A stretch of DNA of 64,000 bases from Ectopseudomonas chengduensis (GTDB lineage Bacteria > Pseudomonadota > Gammaproteobacteria > Pseudomonadales > Pseudomonadaceae), in assembly GCF_900102635.1 (NCBI RefSeq), contig NZ_FMZQ01000003.1, positions 1-64,000 of the forward strand, given 5' to 3'. Positions 37,296 through 46,849 of the stretch are shown here, one piece after another; within the stretch, counting starts at the first letter, position 1, and the number at the start of each line of letters is the position of its first letter. The position numbers and the translations under genes are program-made. The notes under the pieces are model-generated. The model was given only the letters and a program-made list of their open reading frames with translations, made no database searches and had not been told where the DNA came from.

Positions 37296-38072
37296 ATGCT
37301 GGAGTGGGGGACGAATGACACGCCCAACAACGGGCGTGTCGCGTTGGTCACCGGAGCCGCGCGTGGCATCGGCCTGGGTATCAGTGCCTGGCTGATCACC
37401 GAGGGTTGGCAGGTGGTGTTGGCCGACGTCGACCGCGAGCGTGGCTCCAGAGTGGCACGTGCTTTGGGTGATAACGCCTGGTTCGTGGCCATGGATGTGG
37501 CCAAGGAAGATCAGGTAAGCGTCGGCGTCGCTGAGGTGCTGGGTCAGTTCGGGCGTCTCGATGCGCTGGTGTGCAATGCGGCTATCTCCGATCCGCACAC
37601 GCCGCCGCTGGAGTCGCTCGACCTCAAGCGCTGGAATCGTCTGCTGGCGGTCAACCTGACCGGCGCCATGCTGCTGGCCAAGCACTGTGCGCCATATTTG
37701 CGTGGGCATCGCGGCGCCATCGTCAATATCGCCTCCACCCGCGCCAGCCAGTCCGAGGCCGATTGCGAGGCGTACGCTGCGAGCAAGGGCGGGTTGGTTG
37801 CGCTCACTCACGCGCTGTCGATCAGCCTGGGCCCGGAGGTGCGCGTCAACTGCGTCAGCCCAGGCTGGATCGACTCTCGCGACCCGTCGCAGCAGCGCCT
37901 GGAGCCGCTGTCGGTGTTCGATCATGCGCAACATCCGGTCGGCCGTGTGGGTACCGTGGAGGATGTAGCGGCGCAGGTCGCCTGGCTGCTCTCCGATGCG
38001 GCCGGTTTCGTCACCGGACAGGAGTTCATCATCGACGGCGGCATGAGTCGCAAGATGATCTATCAGGATTGA
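37296..38072 (+). CDS. Short-chain dehydrogenase/reductase of unknown substrate
   Basis: 258-residue classical SDR. NAD(P) motif [10 protein letters not shown], structural NAA (LVCNAAISD), catalytic Ser in NIASTRAS, Y160 and K164 in YAASKGG, and the C-terminal [18 protein letters not shown]. It is translationally close to metZ (2 bp), an association shared by other pseudomonads, but the methionine pathway needs no further reductase and I cannot name its substrate. The first residues before [10 protein letters not shown] may be a poorly chosen start. A REP doublet and a bidirectional terminator follow. Confidence 0.88.
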   Translation: MLEWGTNDTPNNGRVALVTGAARGIGLGISAWLITEGWQVVLADVDRERGSRVARALGDNAWFVAMDVAKEDQVSVGVAEVLGQFGRLDALVCNAAISDPHTPPLESLDLKRWNRLLAVNLTGAMLLAKHCAPYLRGHRGAIVNIASTRASQSEADCEAYAASKGGLVALTHALSISLGPEVRVNCVSPGWIDSRDPSQQRLEPLSVFDHAQHPVGRVGTVEDVAAQVAWLLSDAAGFVTGQEFIIDGGMSRKMIYQD

Positions 38073-38078
38073 ATGCCT

Positions 38079-38142
38079 GTGGGAGCGAGCTCTGCTCGCG
38101 GAACGTGGTCTTGAAACCTTCGCGAGCAGAACTCGCTCCTAC
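38079..38142. repeat. REP doublet, family F5
   Basis: GTGGGAGCGAGCTCTGCTCGCG facing CGCGAGCAGAACTCGCTCCTAC, spacer about 20 bp. This is the type common in P. fluorescens/putida, different from the other families in this window. Confidence 0.9.
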
Positions 38143-38158
38143 CGATGCGACAGAAACG

Positions 38159-38185
38159 AAAAAGGCTCCCGAAGGAGCCTTTTTC
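38159..38185. terminator. Bidirectional terminator between the SDR gene and etfQO
   Basis: AAAAAGGCTCC / GGAGCCTTTTT stem with A- and T-tails on either side, serving both convergent genes. Confidence 0.9.
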
Positions 38186-38198
38186 ATATCTGGCCGAA

Positions 38199-39863
<1,665 letters not shown>

Positions 39864-39969
39864 AGGCTATCTCCTACTCAAGGCTCTTCGATATTTTATG
39901 TTGGAGGGCGCGGCTCGCTCCCTAAGCACGGCGTGGGCATTATATCTACACCCTCTCAGCGGGCCAATA

Positions 39970-39983
39970 CAAACGTTTGTTTG
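39970..39983. promoter_or_regulatory. Candidate PsrA/FadR-type operator between etfQO and etfBA
   Basis: CAAACGTTTGTTTG fits the published PsrA pattern (G/C)AAAC-N2-4-GTTTG and also contains the 12-bp palindrome ACAAACGTTTGT. It lies about mid-way in the 324-bp divergent region (39864-40187). The rest of that region shows no gene. Confidence 0.6.
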
Positions 39984-40187
39984 AATTTTCTGTAGGCCTG
40001 TTAGAATCCTACTACATCGCGGATGACCGGCCAGTTCGCTGTATTGACCGGGCCAGGCCGCGGGGTCAAGATACGGGCGGTTTTGCGCTCGCCGTCTGAG
40101 CTGAAAGGTTGGTTGCGGCCGATTTTGCATCACCGGCCAGGCTCGCCTTGGCGACATTCTTATTCACCGGAGAGTAACGAGGAATCC

Positions 40188-40937
40188 ATGAAGGTTCTTG
40201 TAGCTGTCAAACGAGTGGTTGACTACAACGTCAAGGTTCGCGTCAAGGCGGACAACAGCGGCGTCGACCTCGCCAACGTCAAGATGTCCATGAACCCCTT
40301 CTGCGAAATCGCCGTGGAAGAAGCCGTACGCCTGAAGGAGAAAGGCGTGGCGAGCGAAATCGTCGTCGTCTCCATCGGCCCGGCTACCGCCCAGGAGCAA
40401 CTGCGCACCGCGCTGGCTCTGGGTGCCGACCGCGCCATCCTGGTCGAATCCAATGACGAGCTGAACTCCCTGGCCGTGGCCAAGCTGCTCAAGGCAGTGG
40501 TCGACAAGGAGCAGCCGCAGCTGGTGATCATGGGCAAGCAGGCCATCGACAGCGACAACAACCAGACCGGCCAGATGCTGGGCGCCCTGACTGGCTTCGG
40601 CCAAGGCACCTTCGCCTCCAAGGTCGAAGTGGCTGGCGACAAGGTCAACGTCACCCGTGAGATCGATGGCGGTCTGCAGACCGTTGCGCTGAACCTGCCG
40701 GCGATCGTCACCACCGACCTGCGTCTGAACGAGCCGCGCTACGCGTCGCTGCCGAACATCATGAAGGCCAAGAAGAAGCCGCTGGAAACCGTTACCCCGG
40801 ACGCTCTGGGCGTTTCCACCGCCTCCACCGTCAAGACCCTGAAAGTCGAAGCGCCGGCTGCTCGCAGCGCTGGCATCAAGGTCAAGTCCGTGGCTGAACT
40901 GGTCGAGAAACTGAAGAACGAGGCGAAGGTAATCTAA
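40188..40937 (+). CDS. etfB: Electron transfer flavoprotein, beta subunit
   Basis: The AMP-binding small subunit of the soluble ETF heterodimer, taking electrons from acyl-CoA and related dehydrogenases. 249 residues. [20 protein letters not shown] start, [16 protein letters not shown], and the signature [17 protein letters not shown] with the recognition region [12 protein letters not shown]. The start has GAGGAATCC upstream; longer in-frame starts are not family-like. The etfA ATG follows the stop directly. Confidence 0.97.
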   Translation: MKVLVAVKRVVDYNVKVRVKADNSGVDLANVKMSMNPFCEIAVEEAVRLKEKGVASEIVVVSIGPATAQEQLRTALALGADRAILVESNDELNSLAVAKLLKAVVDKEQPQLVIMGKQAIDSDNNQTGQMLGALTGFGQGTFASKVEVAGDKVNVTREIDGGLQTVALNLPAIVTTDLRLNEPRYASLPNIMKAKKKPLETVTPDALGVSTASTVKTLKVEAPAARSAGIKVKSVAELVEKLKNEAKVI

Positions 40938-41867
40938 ATGACTATCCTGGTTATCGCTGAACACACCAATGCCGCTCTGGCTGCCGCGACCCTGAACACC
41001 GTTGCTGCTGCGCAGAAAATCGGTGGCGACATTCACGTTCTGGTAGCCGGTGCCAACGCTGGCGCTGCTGCCGAAGCCGCGGCCAAGATCGCTGGCGTGG
41101 CCAAGGTTCTGGTTGCCGACAACGCTGCCTATGCCAACCAGCTGCCGGAGAACGTCGCTCCGCTGGTAGCCGAACTCGGCAAGGGCTACAGCCACATCCT
41201 GGCTGCCGCCACCAGCAACGGCAAGAACATCCTGCCGCGCGTCGCTGCTGCCCTGGACGTCGATCAGATCTCCGAGATCATCGCCGTTGAAAGCGCCGAC
41301 ACCTTCAAGCGTCCGATCTATGCCGGTAACGCCATCGCCACTGTGCAGTCCTCGGCTGCCATCAAGGTGATCACCGTGCGTAGCACCGGTTTCGACGCCG
41401 CTGCTGCCGAAGGCGGCAGCGCTGCCGTTGAAGCCGTTTCCGGCCCGGCTGACGCCGGCAAGTCCGCCTTCGTTGGCGAGGAACTGGCCAAGTCCGACCG
41501 TCCGGAACTGACCGCTGCCAAGATCGTCGTTTCCGGCGGCCGTGGCATGGGCAATGGCGACAACTTCAAGCACCTGTACGCCCTGGCCGACAAGCTGGGC
41601 GCTGCCGTCGGTGCTTCCCGCGCTGCCGTCGACGCCGGCTTCGTGCCGAACGACATGCAGGTCGGTCAGACCGGCAAGATCGTTGCGCCGCAGCTGTACA
41701 TCGCCGTCGGTATCTCCGGCGCGATCCAGCACCTGGCCGGCATGAAGGACTCCAAGGTGATCGTCGCGATCAACAAGGACGAAGAGGCGCCGATCTTCCA
41801 GGTGGCCGACTACGGTCTGGTTGCTGATCTATTCGAAGCCGTACCGGAGCTGGAAAAGTCGGTCTAA
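40938..41867 (+). CDS. etfA: Electron transfer flavoprotein, alpha subunit
   Basis: FAD-binding subunit of ETF, 309 residues. [18 protein letters not shown] start; FAD-domain signatures are [54 protein letters not shown] and [18 protein letters not shown] near the C-terminus. It begins on the base after the etfB stop, so stoichiometric expression is expected. A strong terminator follows. Confidence 0.97.
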   Translation: MTILVIAEHTNAALAAATLNTVAAAQKIGGDIHVLVAGANAGAAAEAAAKIAGVAKVLVADNAAYANQLPENVAPLVAELGKGYSHILAAATSNGKNILPRVAAALDVDQISEIIAVESADTFKRPIYAGNAIATVQSSAAIKVITVRSTGFDAAAAEGGSAAVEAVSGPADAGKSAFVGEELAKSDRPELTAAKIVVSGGRGMGNGDNFKHLYALADKLGAAVGASRAAVDAGFVPNDMQVGQTGKIVAPQLYIAVGISGAIQHLAGMKDSKVIVAINKDEEAPIFQVADYGLVADLFEAVPELEKSV

Positions 41868-41884
41868 GCCGCTTTTCCCGCAAC

Positions 41885-41915
41885 GAAAAAACCCGCTCAC
41901 CAGAGCGGGTTTTTT
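41885..41915. terminator. etfA terminator (bidirectional)
   Basis: AAAAAACCCGCTC / GAGCGGGTTTTTT stem-loop, 18 nt after the etfA stop and 22 nt from the end of the convergent hydrolase. Confidence 0.92.
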
Positions 41916-41936
41916 ATTGCCTGCGTGTGCGCAGTG

Positions 41937-42863
41937 TCACTTCAGGCCTTCTAGAAACTGCCGGTAGAGCAGGGCGCTTTCTTCGGGGCGCTCGAGCATG
42001 GGGGCGTGGCCGACGTTGTCCATGATCACCACGCTGGGTTTGCCTAGCAGCGGCTGCATGACCTCGATGCTGGATACGTCCAGCACCCGGTCCTGTTTGC
42101 CCCAAAGCAGCAAGGTGGGGGCCTGGATTTTCGCCAGTTCGGGCTCCAATGGGATGGCGCGCTCCACCAGTTGCTTGAATACCCGTTCATAGTGCGCAGC
42201 CTTGGCCATGGAGCGCTCGCCCAGATATCGCTTGAGCGACTCGGGCAGATAGGGAGGTTCGACGAAGATGAATTGCAGCAGATTGTCGAAATCCTGCGGT
42301 TGCTTGACCACCAGTGGATTGGGCGCACCACCGGTCAGCAATCGATACAGTTCGCTCTTGTGCGGGCTGTCGATTCCGGCGTTGGCCAATAGCGCCAGCG
42401 AACGAACACGATCCGGGTAGCGTGCCGCGAAGAGTGCGGCGATGTGTCCCCCCATCGAATTGCCCAGCAGATGAGCCTGCTGGACGCCCATGGCATCGAG
42501 AATATCCGCCAGCCGTTCGGCCTGGGTGCCGACATCGTAGCTGCCAGGTGGCAGGTCGCTGTCACCGAAGCCGGGCAGGTCCAATGCGATGACGCGATAG
42601 TCCTTGGTCAGGTGGCGAGAAAAACGCAACCAGTTATCCTTGTCTGCAGCGAAACCGTGGAGCAACACCAGGGTTTCGCCACTCGCCGGTCCTCCCTGGT
42701 AGTAATGGATGTTAAGATCGCGGACAGATAGCCGCTCGTGACTGAGCCCGGCGCGCTGTTGCTCTATCAGGCGCAGGCTGGTCAACTGAGTGGCCGGGAA
42801 GAAATACAGCGTTGCTGAGGCAGCGAGAAGCAGTAGCAGCAAAGCGAGCAGCAGTTTTTTCAT
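41937..42863 (-). CDS. Membrane-anchored or secreted alpha/beta hydrolase (lipase-like)
   Basis: 308 residues. The very hydrophobic N-terminus (MKKLLLALLLLLLAASATLYFF) is an anchor or uncleaved signal, so the enzyme acts at the outer face of the inner membrane. Triad: S136 in GNSMGGH, Asp in LLWGKQDRVLD, His in DNVGHAPMLE. The oxyanion-side motif is LLHGFAADKDNW. It resembles the lipase-like hydrolases found next to etfA in other pseudomonads. Natural substrate unknown. The promoter side abuts a MITE-like element 73 bp away. Confidence 0.88.
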   Translation of the reverse strand: MKKLLLALLLLLLAASATLYFFPATQLTSLRLIEQQRAGLSHERLSVRDLNIHYYQGGPASGETLVLLHGFAADKDNWLRFSRHLTKDYRVIALDLPGFGDSDLPPGSYDVGTQAERLADILDAMGVQQAHLLGNSMGGHIAALFAARYPDRVRSLALLANAGIDSPHKSELYRLLTGGAPNPLVVKQPQDFDNLLQFIFVEPPYLPESLKRYLGERSMAKAAHYERVFKQLVERAIPLEPELAKIQAPTLLLWGKQDRVLDVSSIEVMQPLLGKPSVVIMDNVGHAPMLERPEESALLYRQFLEGLK

Positions 42864-42935
42864 GGCGCGTCCTTATCGCGAATTATTCCGGCGGCGCCAC
42901 TAAGCTAGCATGAACACAGAGGATGCCGGGGTGCT

Positions 42936-43093
42936 AGGGTCTGTACGAAAAGTCGCCGAGCGAAGGTCAGGTGAGGCAAAAATAGGTGAGGAACGGACTG
43001 GGCTCGCATTCGAGTTTACGAGCTGTAAATGAGCATTCCGAACCTGTTTTTAACGAAGCATCACCGAGCGCAGGCATTTTTTGTACAGAGCCC
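42936..43093. mobile_element. MITE-like element with imperfect terminal inverted repeats
   Basis: A 158-bp non-coding segment bounded by AGGGTCTGTACGAAAA (42936-42951) and the inverse of GGGCTCTGTACAAAAA (43078-43093), matching at 13 of 16 positions. Inner parts also pair (AAAAATAGGT...GGAA against its complement further right), so the whole element can fold on itself. No transposase is present. The ends recall IS5-type elements. I could not define a target duplication. It lies in the promoter region between the hydrolase (-) and the solute-binding-protein gene (+). Confidence 0.6.
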
Positions 43094-43134
43094 AAATCTA
43101 TCCTGCCAATCAACGCATAAACCGAGAGTAGCCA

Positions 43135-43968
43135 ATGCCTGAGCGTTGTCTGTTTAAGTCGCTGTTGCTGTGGTGCGCCCTGGTCGTTATGCCGACTGCA
43201 GCCCTGGCCGTTGGTAAATGCGAGCGCCTGGTGGCGACCGGTAATCCGGAATATCCCCCCTATCTCTGGCGTGATCCGCAGAATCCGCAGCAGCTGATCG
43301 GCGCCAATGCCGATCTGCTCAAACACCTGGCAAAAGAACTCGGTGTGGTGGTTGACGTGATCTACACCGGGCCCTGGTCGCGAGCGCAGGATGAGGTGCG
43401 TACCGGGCGTGTCGACCTGATCGCTGGGGCCTTCATCACTCTGCCGCGGTTGGAGCACATGGACTACGTGCACCCTGCGTTCTTCTATACGCCCAGCGTG
43501 GTTTGGGTGCGCAAGGGCGAAGCATTTCCCTACGGCAGCTGGATCGACTTGCAGGGGCATACTGGCGACACCCTGGTGGGCAACAGTTTTGGTCAGCAGT
43601 TCGATACCTTCGCCAAGCAGAACCTGAAGCTCGAGGGCGTCTCCAGCTTGACTCAGGCGTTCCAGAAGTTGCTGCTTGGCCGCACCGACTATGTGCTCTA
43701 CGAGCGCTACCCAGGCTTGGCGCTCGCCGAGACGCTGGGCATGGAAGATGATCTGGAGGTGCTGGACCCGCCGATTTCCAGCGAAGGCCTCTACCTTACC
43801 CTGTCGCATAATTCGGCGTGCAACGAGCCCTGGCTACGCGGCCAGCTGGCGCGAAATATGGCAGAAATGGTCGCCGCCGGGCTGCCTGAGCAGTTCCTGC
43901 AACGCAATCTGGAACTATGGAAGGCACAGCAGATGCAGCCTGATCCGGTTGGCGACGTCACTCAGTAG
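43135..43968 (+). CDS. Periplasmic solute-binding protein, family 3 (SBP_bac_3 type), stand-alone
   Basis: 277 residues with a signal peptide (about 1-25, ending PTAALA). The mature domain follows the amino-acid-binding fold: ERLVATGNPEYPPYLWRD, IGANADLLKHLAKELG, VRTGRVDLIAGAFITLPRLE and a second lobe with TLVGNSFGQQFDTF. No ABC permease or ATPase is nearby, so it may serve as a sensor or partner protein, as many stand-alone pseudomonad family-3 proteins do. The next gene starts 9 bp after the stop, placing it in an operon with two lipoproteins. The ribosome site before the ATG is weak. Confidence 0.82.
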   Translation: MPERCLFKSLLLWCALVVMPTAALAVGKCERLVATGNPEYPPYLWRDPQNPQQLIGANADLLKHLAKELGVVVDVIYTGPWSRAQDEVRTGRVDLIAGAFITLPRLEHMDYVHPAFFYTPSVVWVRKGEAFPYGSWIDLQGHTGDTLVGNSFGQQFDTFAKQNLKLEGVSSLTQAFQKLLLGRTDYVLYERYPGLALAETLGMEDDLEVLDPPISSEGLYLTLSHNSACNEPWLRGQLARNMAEMVAAGLPEQFLQRNLELWKAQQMQPDPVGDVTQ

Positions 43969-43977
43969 GAAATTTTC

Positions 43978-44328
43978 GTGATCAATCGAACCCTTCCCTT
44001 GCTGCTGGCGCTGGGCCTGACGGCCTGTGCCAGCGATCCTGCTCCCATCGAGCAGATGCGGCTGACCGAACAGGCGTTGGCGCAGACCAAATCCCTGGGG
44101 GTGGTCAGCGAACAGTCCGCGTCACTTCACCAGGCTGAAGAGAAGTTCGCGCAGGCCCAGGTGGCCATGCAGGACGGTGAACACAAGCAGGCGCGCCTAC
44201 TGGCCGAACAGGCCGAGCTGGATGCGCGCCTGGCTGAAGCTGAGCACCTCAATGCCAAAGGTCGGGAGCAACTGACCGAACTCAATCAACGCATCGGCCG
44301 TCTGCGCCAGCAACTGGGAGCCATGTGA
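43978..44328 (+). CDS. Small lipoprotein, DUF4398-like
   Basis: 116 residues. Type II signal with lipobox LTAC (Cys at 17), then a single long amphipathic helical region rich in Ala, Glu, Gln and Leu (residues 25-113) that should form a coiled coil. It resembles the DUF4398 family often encoded before OmpA-like lipoproteins. Start codon GTG with GGAAATTTTC upstream. The stop overlaps the OmpA start (TGATG). The pair probably forms one envelope complex; function unknown. Confidence 0.8.
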   Translation: MINRTLPLLLALGLTACASDPAPIEQMRLTEQALAQTKSLGVVSEQSASLHQAEEKFAQAQVAMQDGEHKQARLLAEQAELDARLAEAEHLNAKGREQLTELNQRIGRLRQQLGAM

Positions 44329-45140
44329 TGAAGGCTTTTGGTCATCTGGGCGGTCTGATGCTGGTCGGTACGCTGTTGAGTGGTTGTGCGTCCAGTCAGC
44401 TGGCGAGTGAGCAGGCTCTGGAAGAAGCGCGTCTGAGTTTTCAGTCGGTCAAGGAAGATCCCAGCGTGCTGCGCGCCGCACCCAAGGACGTGATTCGCGC
44501 AGGCGAATCGCTGGGTCGTGCCGAGCGCCTGTCCAGTTACTGGGGTAGTGGCGACGATGTGCGTCATTACGCCTACCTCAGCCAGCGCTATGCCGAGATC
44601 GCCCGGCAACACAGCGATATCAGTCTCAACCAGGAACGCGCAGCCAAGCTCGAGCTGGAACGCCAGCGTCTGCAGTTGACCCTGCGCGAAGCCAAGCTGA
44701 TGAGCGTGCAGCAGCACAACGGCTGGTTGGAAGAGCAGATGGTCAGCCTCGCCACCAACGAGACCGAGCGCGGCCTGGTGATGACCCTGGGCGATATGTT
44801 GTTCGACGCCGGTCGCGCCGATCTGCAACCAGCAGCCAACCGTACGGTGCTCAAACTCGTGCAGTTCCTGCAGATCAATCCGCAGCGCCGCGTGCGGATC
44901 GAGGGCTATACCGACAACACGGGCGATGCCGCCGAGAATCTCGAACTGTCGCGCGCGCGCGCGCAGGCTGTGGCCGATCTGCTGGTGGATCTGGGCGTGG
45001 AAGCCAAGCGTATTCAGATCGCCGGTTACGGTGTCGACTTCCCGGTTGCGGAAAATGCGTCGGCACGTGGCCGCGCGCAGAATCGGCGGGTGGAAATCGT
45101 CTTCTCCGACGAGCGAGGCCAGCTTGGTGCCGAGCGCTGA
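44328..45140 (+). CDS. OmpA-family lipoprotein (peptidoglycan-associated)
   Basis: 270 residues. Lipobox LLSGC (Cys at 20), a DUF4398-like helical region with coiled coil (about 25-145), then a C-terminal OmpA domain (about 150-262). The domain has the peptidoglycan-binding signature RVRIEGYTDNTGDAAENLEL followed by SRARAQAVADLLVDLGV and RGRAQNRRVEIVF. It would tether the outer membrane to peptidoglycan. Translationally coupled to the upstream small lipoprotein; the helical part looks like a relative of that protein, suggesting partner helices. A terminator follows. Confidence 0.88.
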   Translation: MKAFGHLGGLMLVGTLLSGCASSQLASEQALEEARLSFQSVKEDPSVLRAAPKDVIRAGESLGRAERLSSYWGSGDDVRHYAYLSQRYAEIARQHSDISLNQERAAKLELERQRLQLTLREAKLMSVQQHNGWLEEQMVSLATNETERGLVMTLGDMLFDAGRADLQPAANRTVLKLVQFLQINPQRRVRIEGYTDNTGDAAENLELSRARAQAVADLLVDLGVEAKRIQIAGYGVDFPVAENASARGRAQNRRVEIVFSDERGQLGAER

Positions 45141-45154
45141 GCGAAATGCCTGAC

Positions 45155-45182
45155 AAAACCCCGGCAGAGTCCGGGGTTTTTT
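45155..45182 (+). terminator. Terminator of the envelope lipoprotein operon
   Basis: AAAACCCCGG / CCGGGGTTTTTT stem-loop around CAGAGT, 15 nt after the OmpA stop. Confidence 0.92.
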
Positions 45183-45317
45183 ATGCACTGAAAATGGCGA
45201 CGATGCCGTGCCCGATTGGCAAGCAATGGCGTAAGGGAAAACAGATCGTATCTGTGCCGGTACAATTGTGTAGCAATAGGTTACTGTTATGCTCCAGTGA
45301 CCACGGAGGATATCGCC

Positions 45318-46763
45318 ATGACCAATCTGCTGCTCTATCAACGTATCGCCCAGCAGTTGGCCGAGGATATTCGTCGCGGTGTTTACCAGCCTGGCGAGCG
45401 CGTGCCTTCGGTGCGCAAGATGAGTGCTCAGCTCAATGTCAGCCACGCCACGGTGTTGCAGGCCTACGCCAACCTCGAAGATCAGGGATTGATTCGTGCA
45501 CGCCCGCAATCGGGCTTCTACGTGCACCAGACGCCAGCGCTGACCGCGCCGACGCCGGATATCGCCAAGGTCGAGCGACCAGGTCTGGTCACCCGCGCCA
45601 GCATTATCAACCAGGTGCTTACCGAGTCGCGCCGCGAGGGCGTATTTCCGCTGGGCGCCGCGGTGCCGCATGTCGATTACCTGCCGGTGCGCGCATTGCA
45701 CCAGCAACTGGCCAAGGTCACCCGTTTTCACAGCCCGCGCGCCTTCAGCTACATGTTCAGCCCCGGCTTCGAGCCGTTGCGCCGCCAGGTGGCGATCCGC
45801 ATGCGCGATGCCGGCGTGGTGGTCGATCCGTCCGAGGTGGTGATCACCCATGGCTGCGTCGATGCGCTGCAGATGAGCCTGCGTGTGCTGACCAAGCCGG
45901 GCGATCTCATCGCGGTAGAGTCGCCAACCTATTACGGGCTGCTGCAACTGGCCGATCTGCTGGGGCTCAAGGTCATCGAGATTCCCTGCGACCCGACTAC
46001 CGGCATCAGCCTTGAAGCGCTGCAACTGGCGGCCAACCAGTGGCCCATCAAGGCGTTGGTGCTGACTGCGCGGCTGTCCAACCCGCTGGGCGGCACCATC
46101 CCCGAGGAGCGTCAGCGTCAGTTGTTGCGCCTGGCCGGTGATTACGATTTCCAGATCGTCGAAGACGATATCTACGGCGAGCTGATGTTCGAGCAGGGGC
46201 CGCCCAAGGCACTGAAGTCGCATGATCGCGACAGCCGGGTGATCTATTGCTCGAGTTTCTCCAAGACCCTGTCACCGGGTGTGCGTATCGGCTGGATCGT
46301 CGCCGGCAAGTATCAGGACGAGATCCAGCGGCTGCAGACCTTTTCCACCCATTCGGCGTGCAGCGTCACCCAGATGGCGGTGGCGGCTTATCTGGAGAAC
46401 GGTGGCTATGACCGCCATCTGCGGCATATTCGCCAGGAGTACCGCAAGAACCTCAATGCCTTCCAGCTGGCGGTGCAGCAGTACTTTCCGGTCGGCACGC
46501 AGATGACCCGGCCCAAGGGCGGCTTTATCCTCTGGGTCAGCCTGCCGGCGCGGGTCAATACCAAGGATCTGCACGTGCGCGCGCTGCAGCAGGGTATCTC
46601 GATCGCGCCGGGGCTGATCTTCAGCAACACCGAGCAGTTCAATCATTGCGTGCGGCTCAACTGCGGCATTCCTTGGAACCGCGAAGCCGAAAGGGCGCTG
46701 ATGACTCTGGGCATGTTGGCCACGCAGTTGTGCCAGGAGGCGGGCGGTTCCTGGGAAGGTTGA
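45318..46763 (+). CDS. MocR-type GntR/aminotransferase transcriptional regulator
   Basis: 481 residues. The N-terminal GntR winged helix (about 1-70: LLYQRIAQQLAEDIRRGVYQ, VRKMSAQLNVSHATVLQAYA) is fused to a class I aminotransferase-like domain (about 100-475). The PLP lysine sits in SSFSKTLSPGVRIGW, with VESPTYYG and EDDIYGELMF as other cofactor contacts. MocR proteins sense PLP or amino-acid adducts; the target here is unknown. The start is the ATG of MTNLLLYQR with ACGGAGG upstream. A TACAAT -10 lies at 45261-45266. The same gene precedes the sbrIR pair in P. aeruginosa. Confidence 0.92.
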   Translation: MTNLLLYQRIAQQLAEDIRRGVYQPGERVPSVRKMSAQLNVSHATVLQAYANLEDQGLIRARPQSGFYVHQTPALTAPTPDIAKVERPGLVTRASIINQVLTESRREGVFPLGAAVPHVDYLPVRALHQQLAKVTRFHSPRAFSYMFSPGFEPLRRQVAIRMRDAGVVVDPSEVVITHGCVDALQMSLRVLTKPGDLIAVESPTYYGLLQLADLLGLKVIEIPCDPTTGISLEALQLAANQWPIKALVLTARLSNPLGGTIPEERQRQLLRLAGDYDFQIVEDDIYGELMFEQGPPKALKSHDRDSRVIYCSSFSKTLSPGVRIGWIVAGKYQDEIQRLQTFSTHSACSVTQMAVAAYLENGGYDRHLRHIRQEYRKNLNAFQLAVQQYFPVGTQMTRPKGGFILWVSLPARVNTKDLHVRALQQGISIAPGLIFSNTEQFNHCVRLNCGIPWNREAERALMTLGMLATQLCQEAGGSWEG

Positions 46764-46778
46764 GAAAGCACGTCCTGG

Positions 46779-46809
46779 GTTAACCCGTTTCATCGAGGGG
46801 CTGCGTCTA
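46779..46809 (+). promoter_or_regulatory. Candidate ECF sigma-factor promoter of the VWA-sigma-anti-sigma operon
   Basis: GTTAACCC (46779-46786) followed after 17 bp by CGTCTA (46804-46809) matches the general ECF pattern, with an AAC core at -35 and CGTC at -10. It sits 40 bp upstream of the VWA start, whose operon encodes an ECF sigma factor, so autoregulation is plausible. Confidence 0.55.
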
Positions 46810-46849
46810 CCTGAGCGAAGGTCTCGTGCCATTGCTCAGGAGGTGCACC

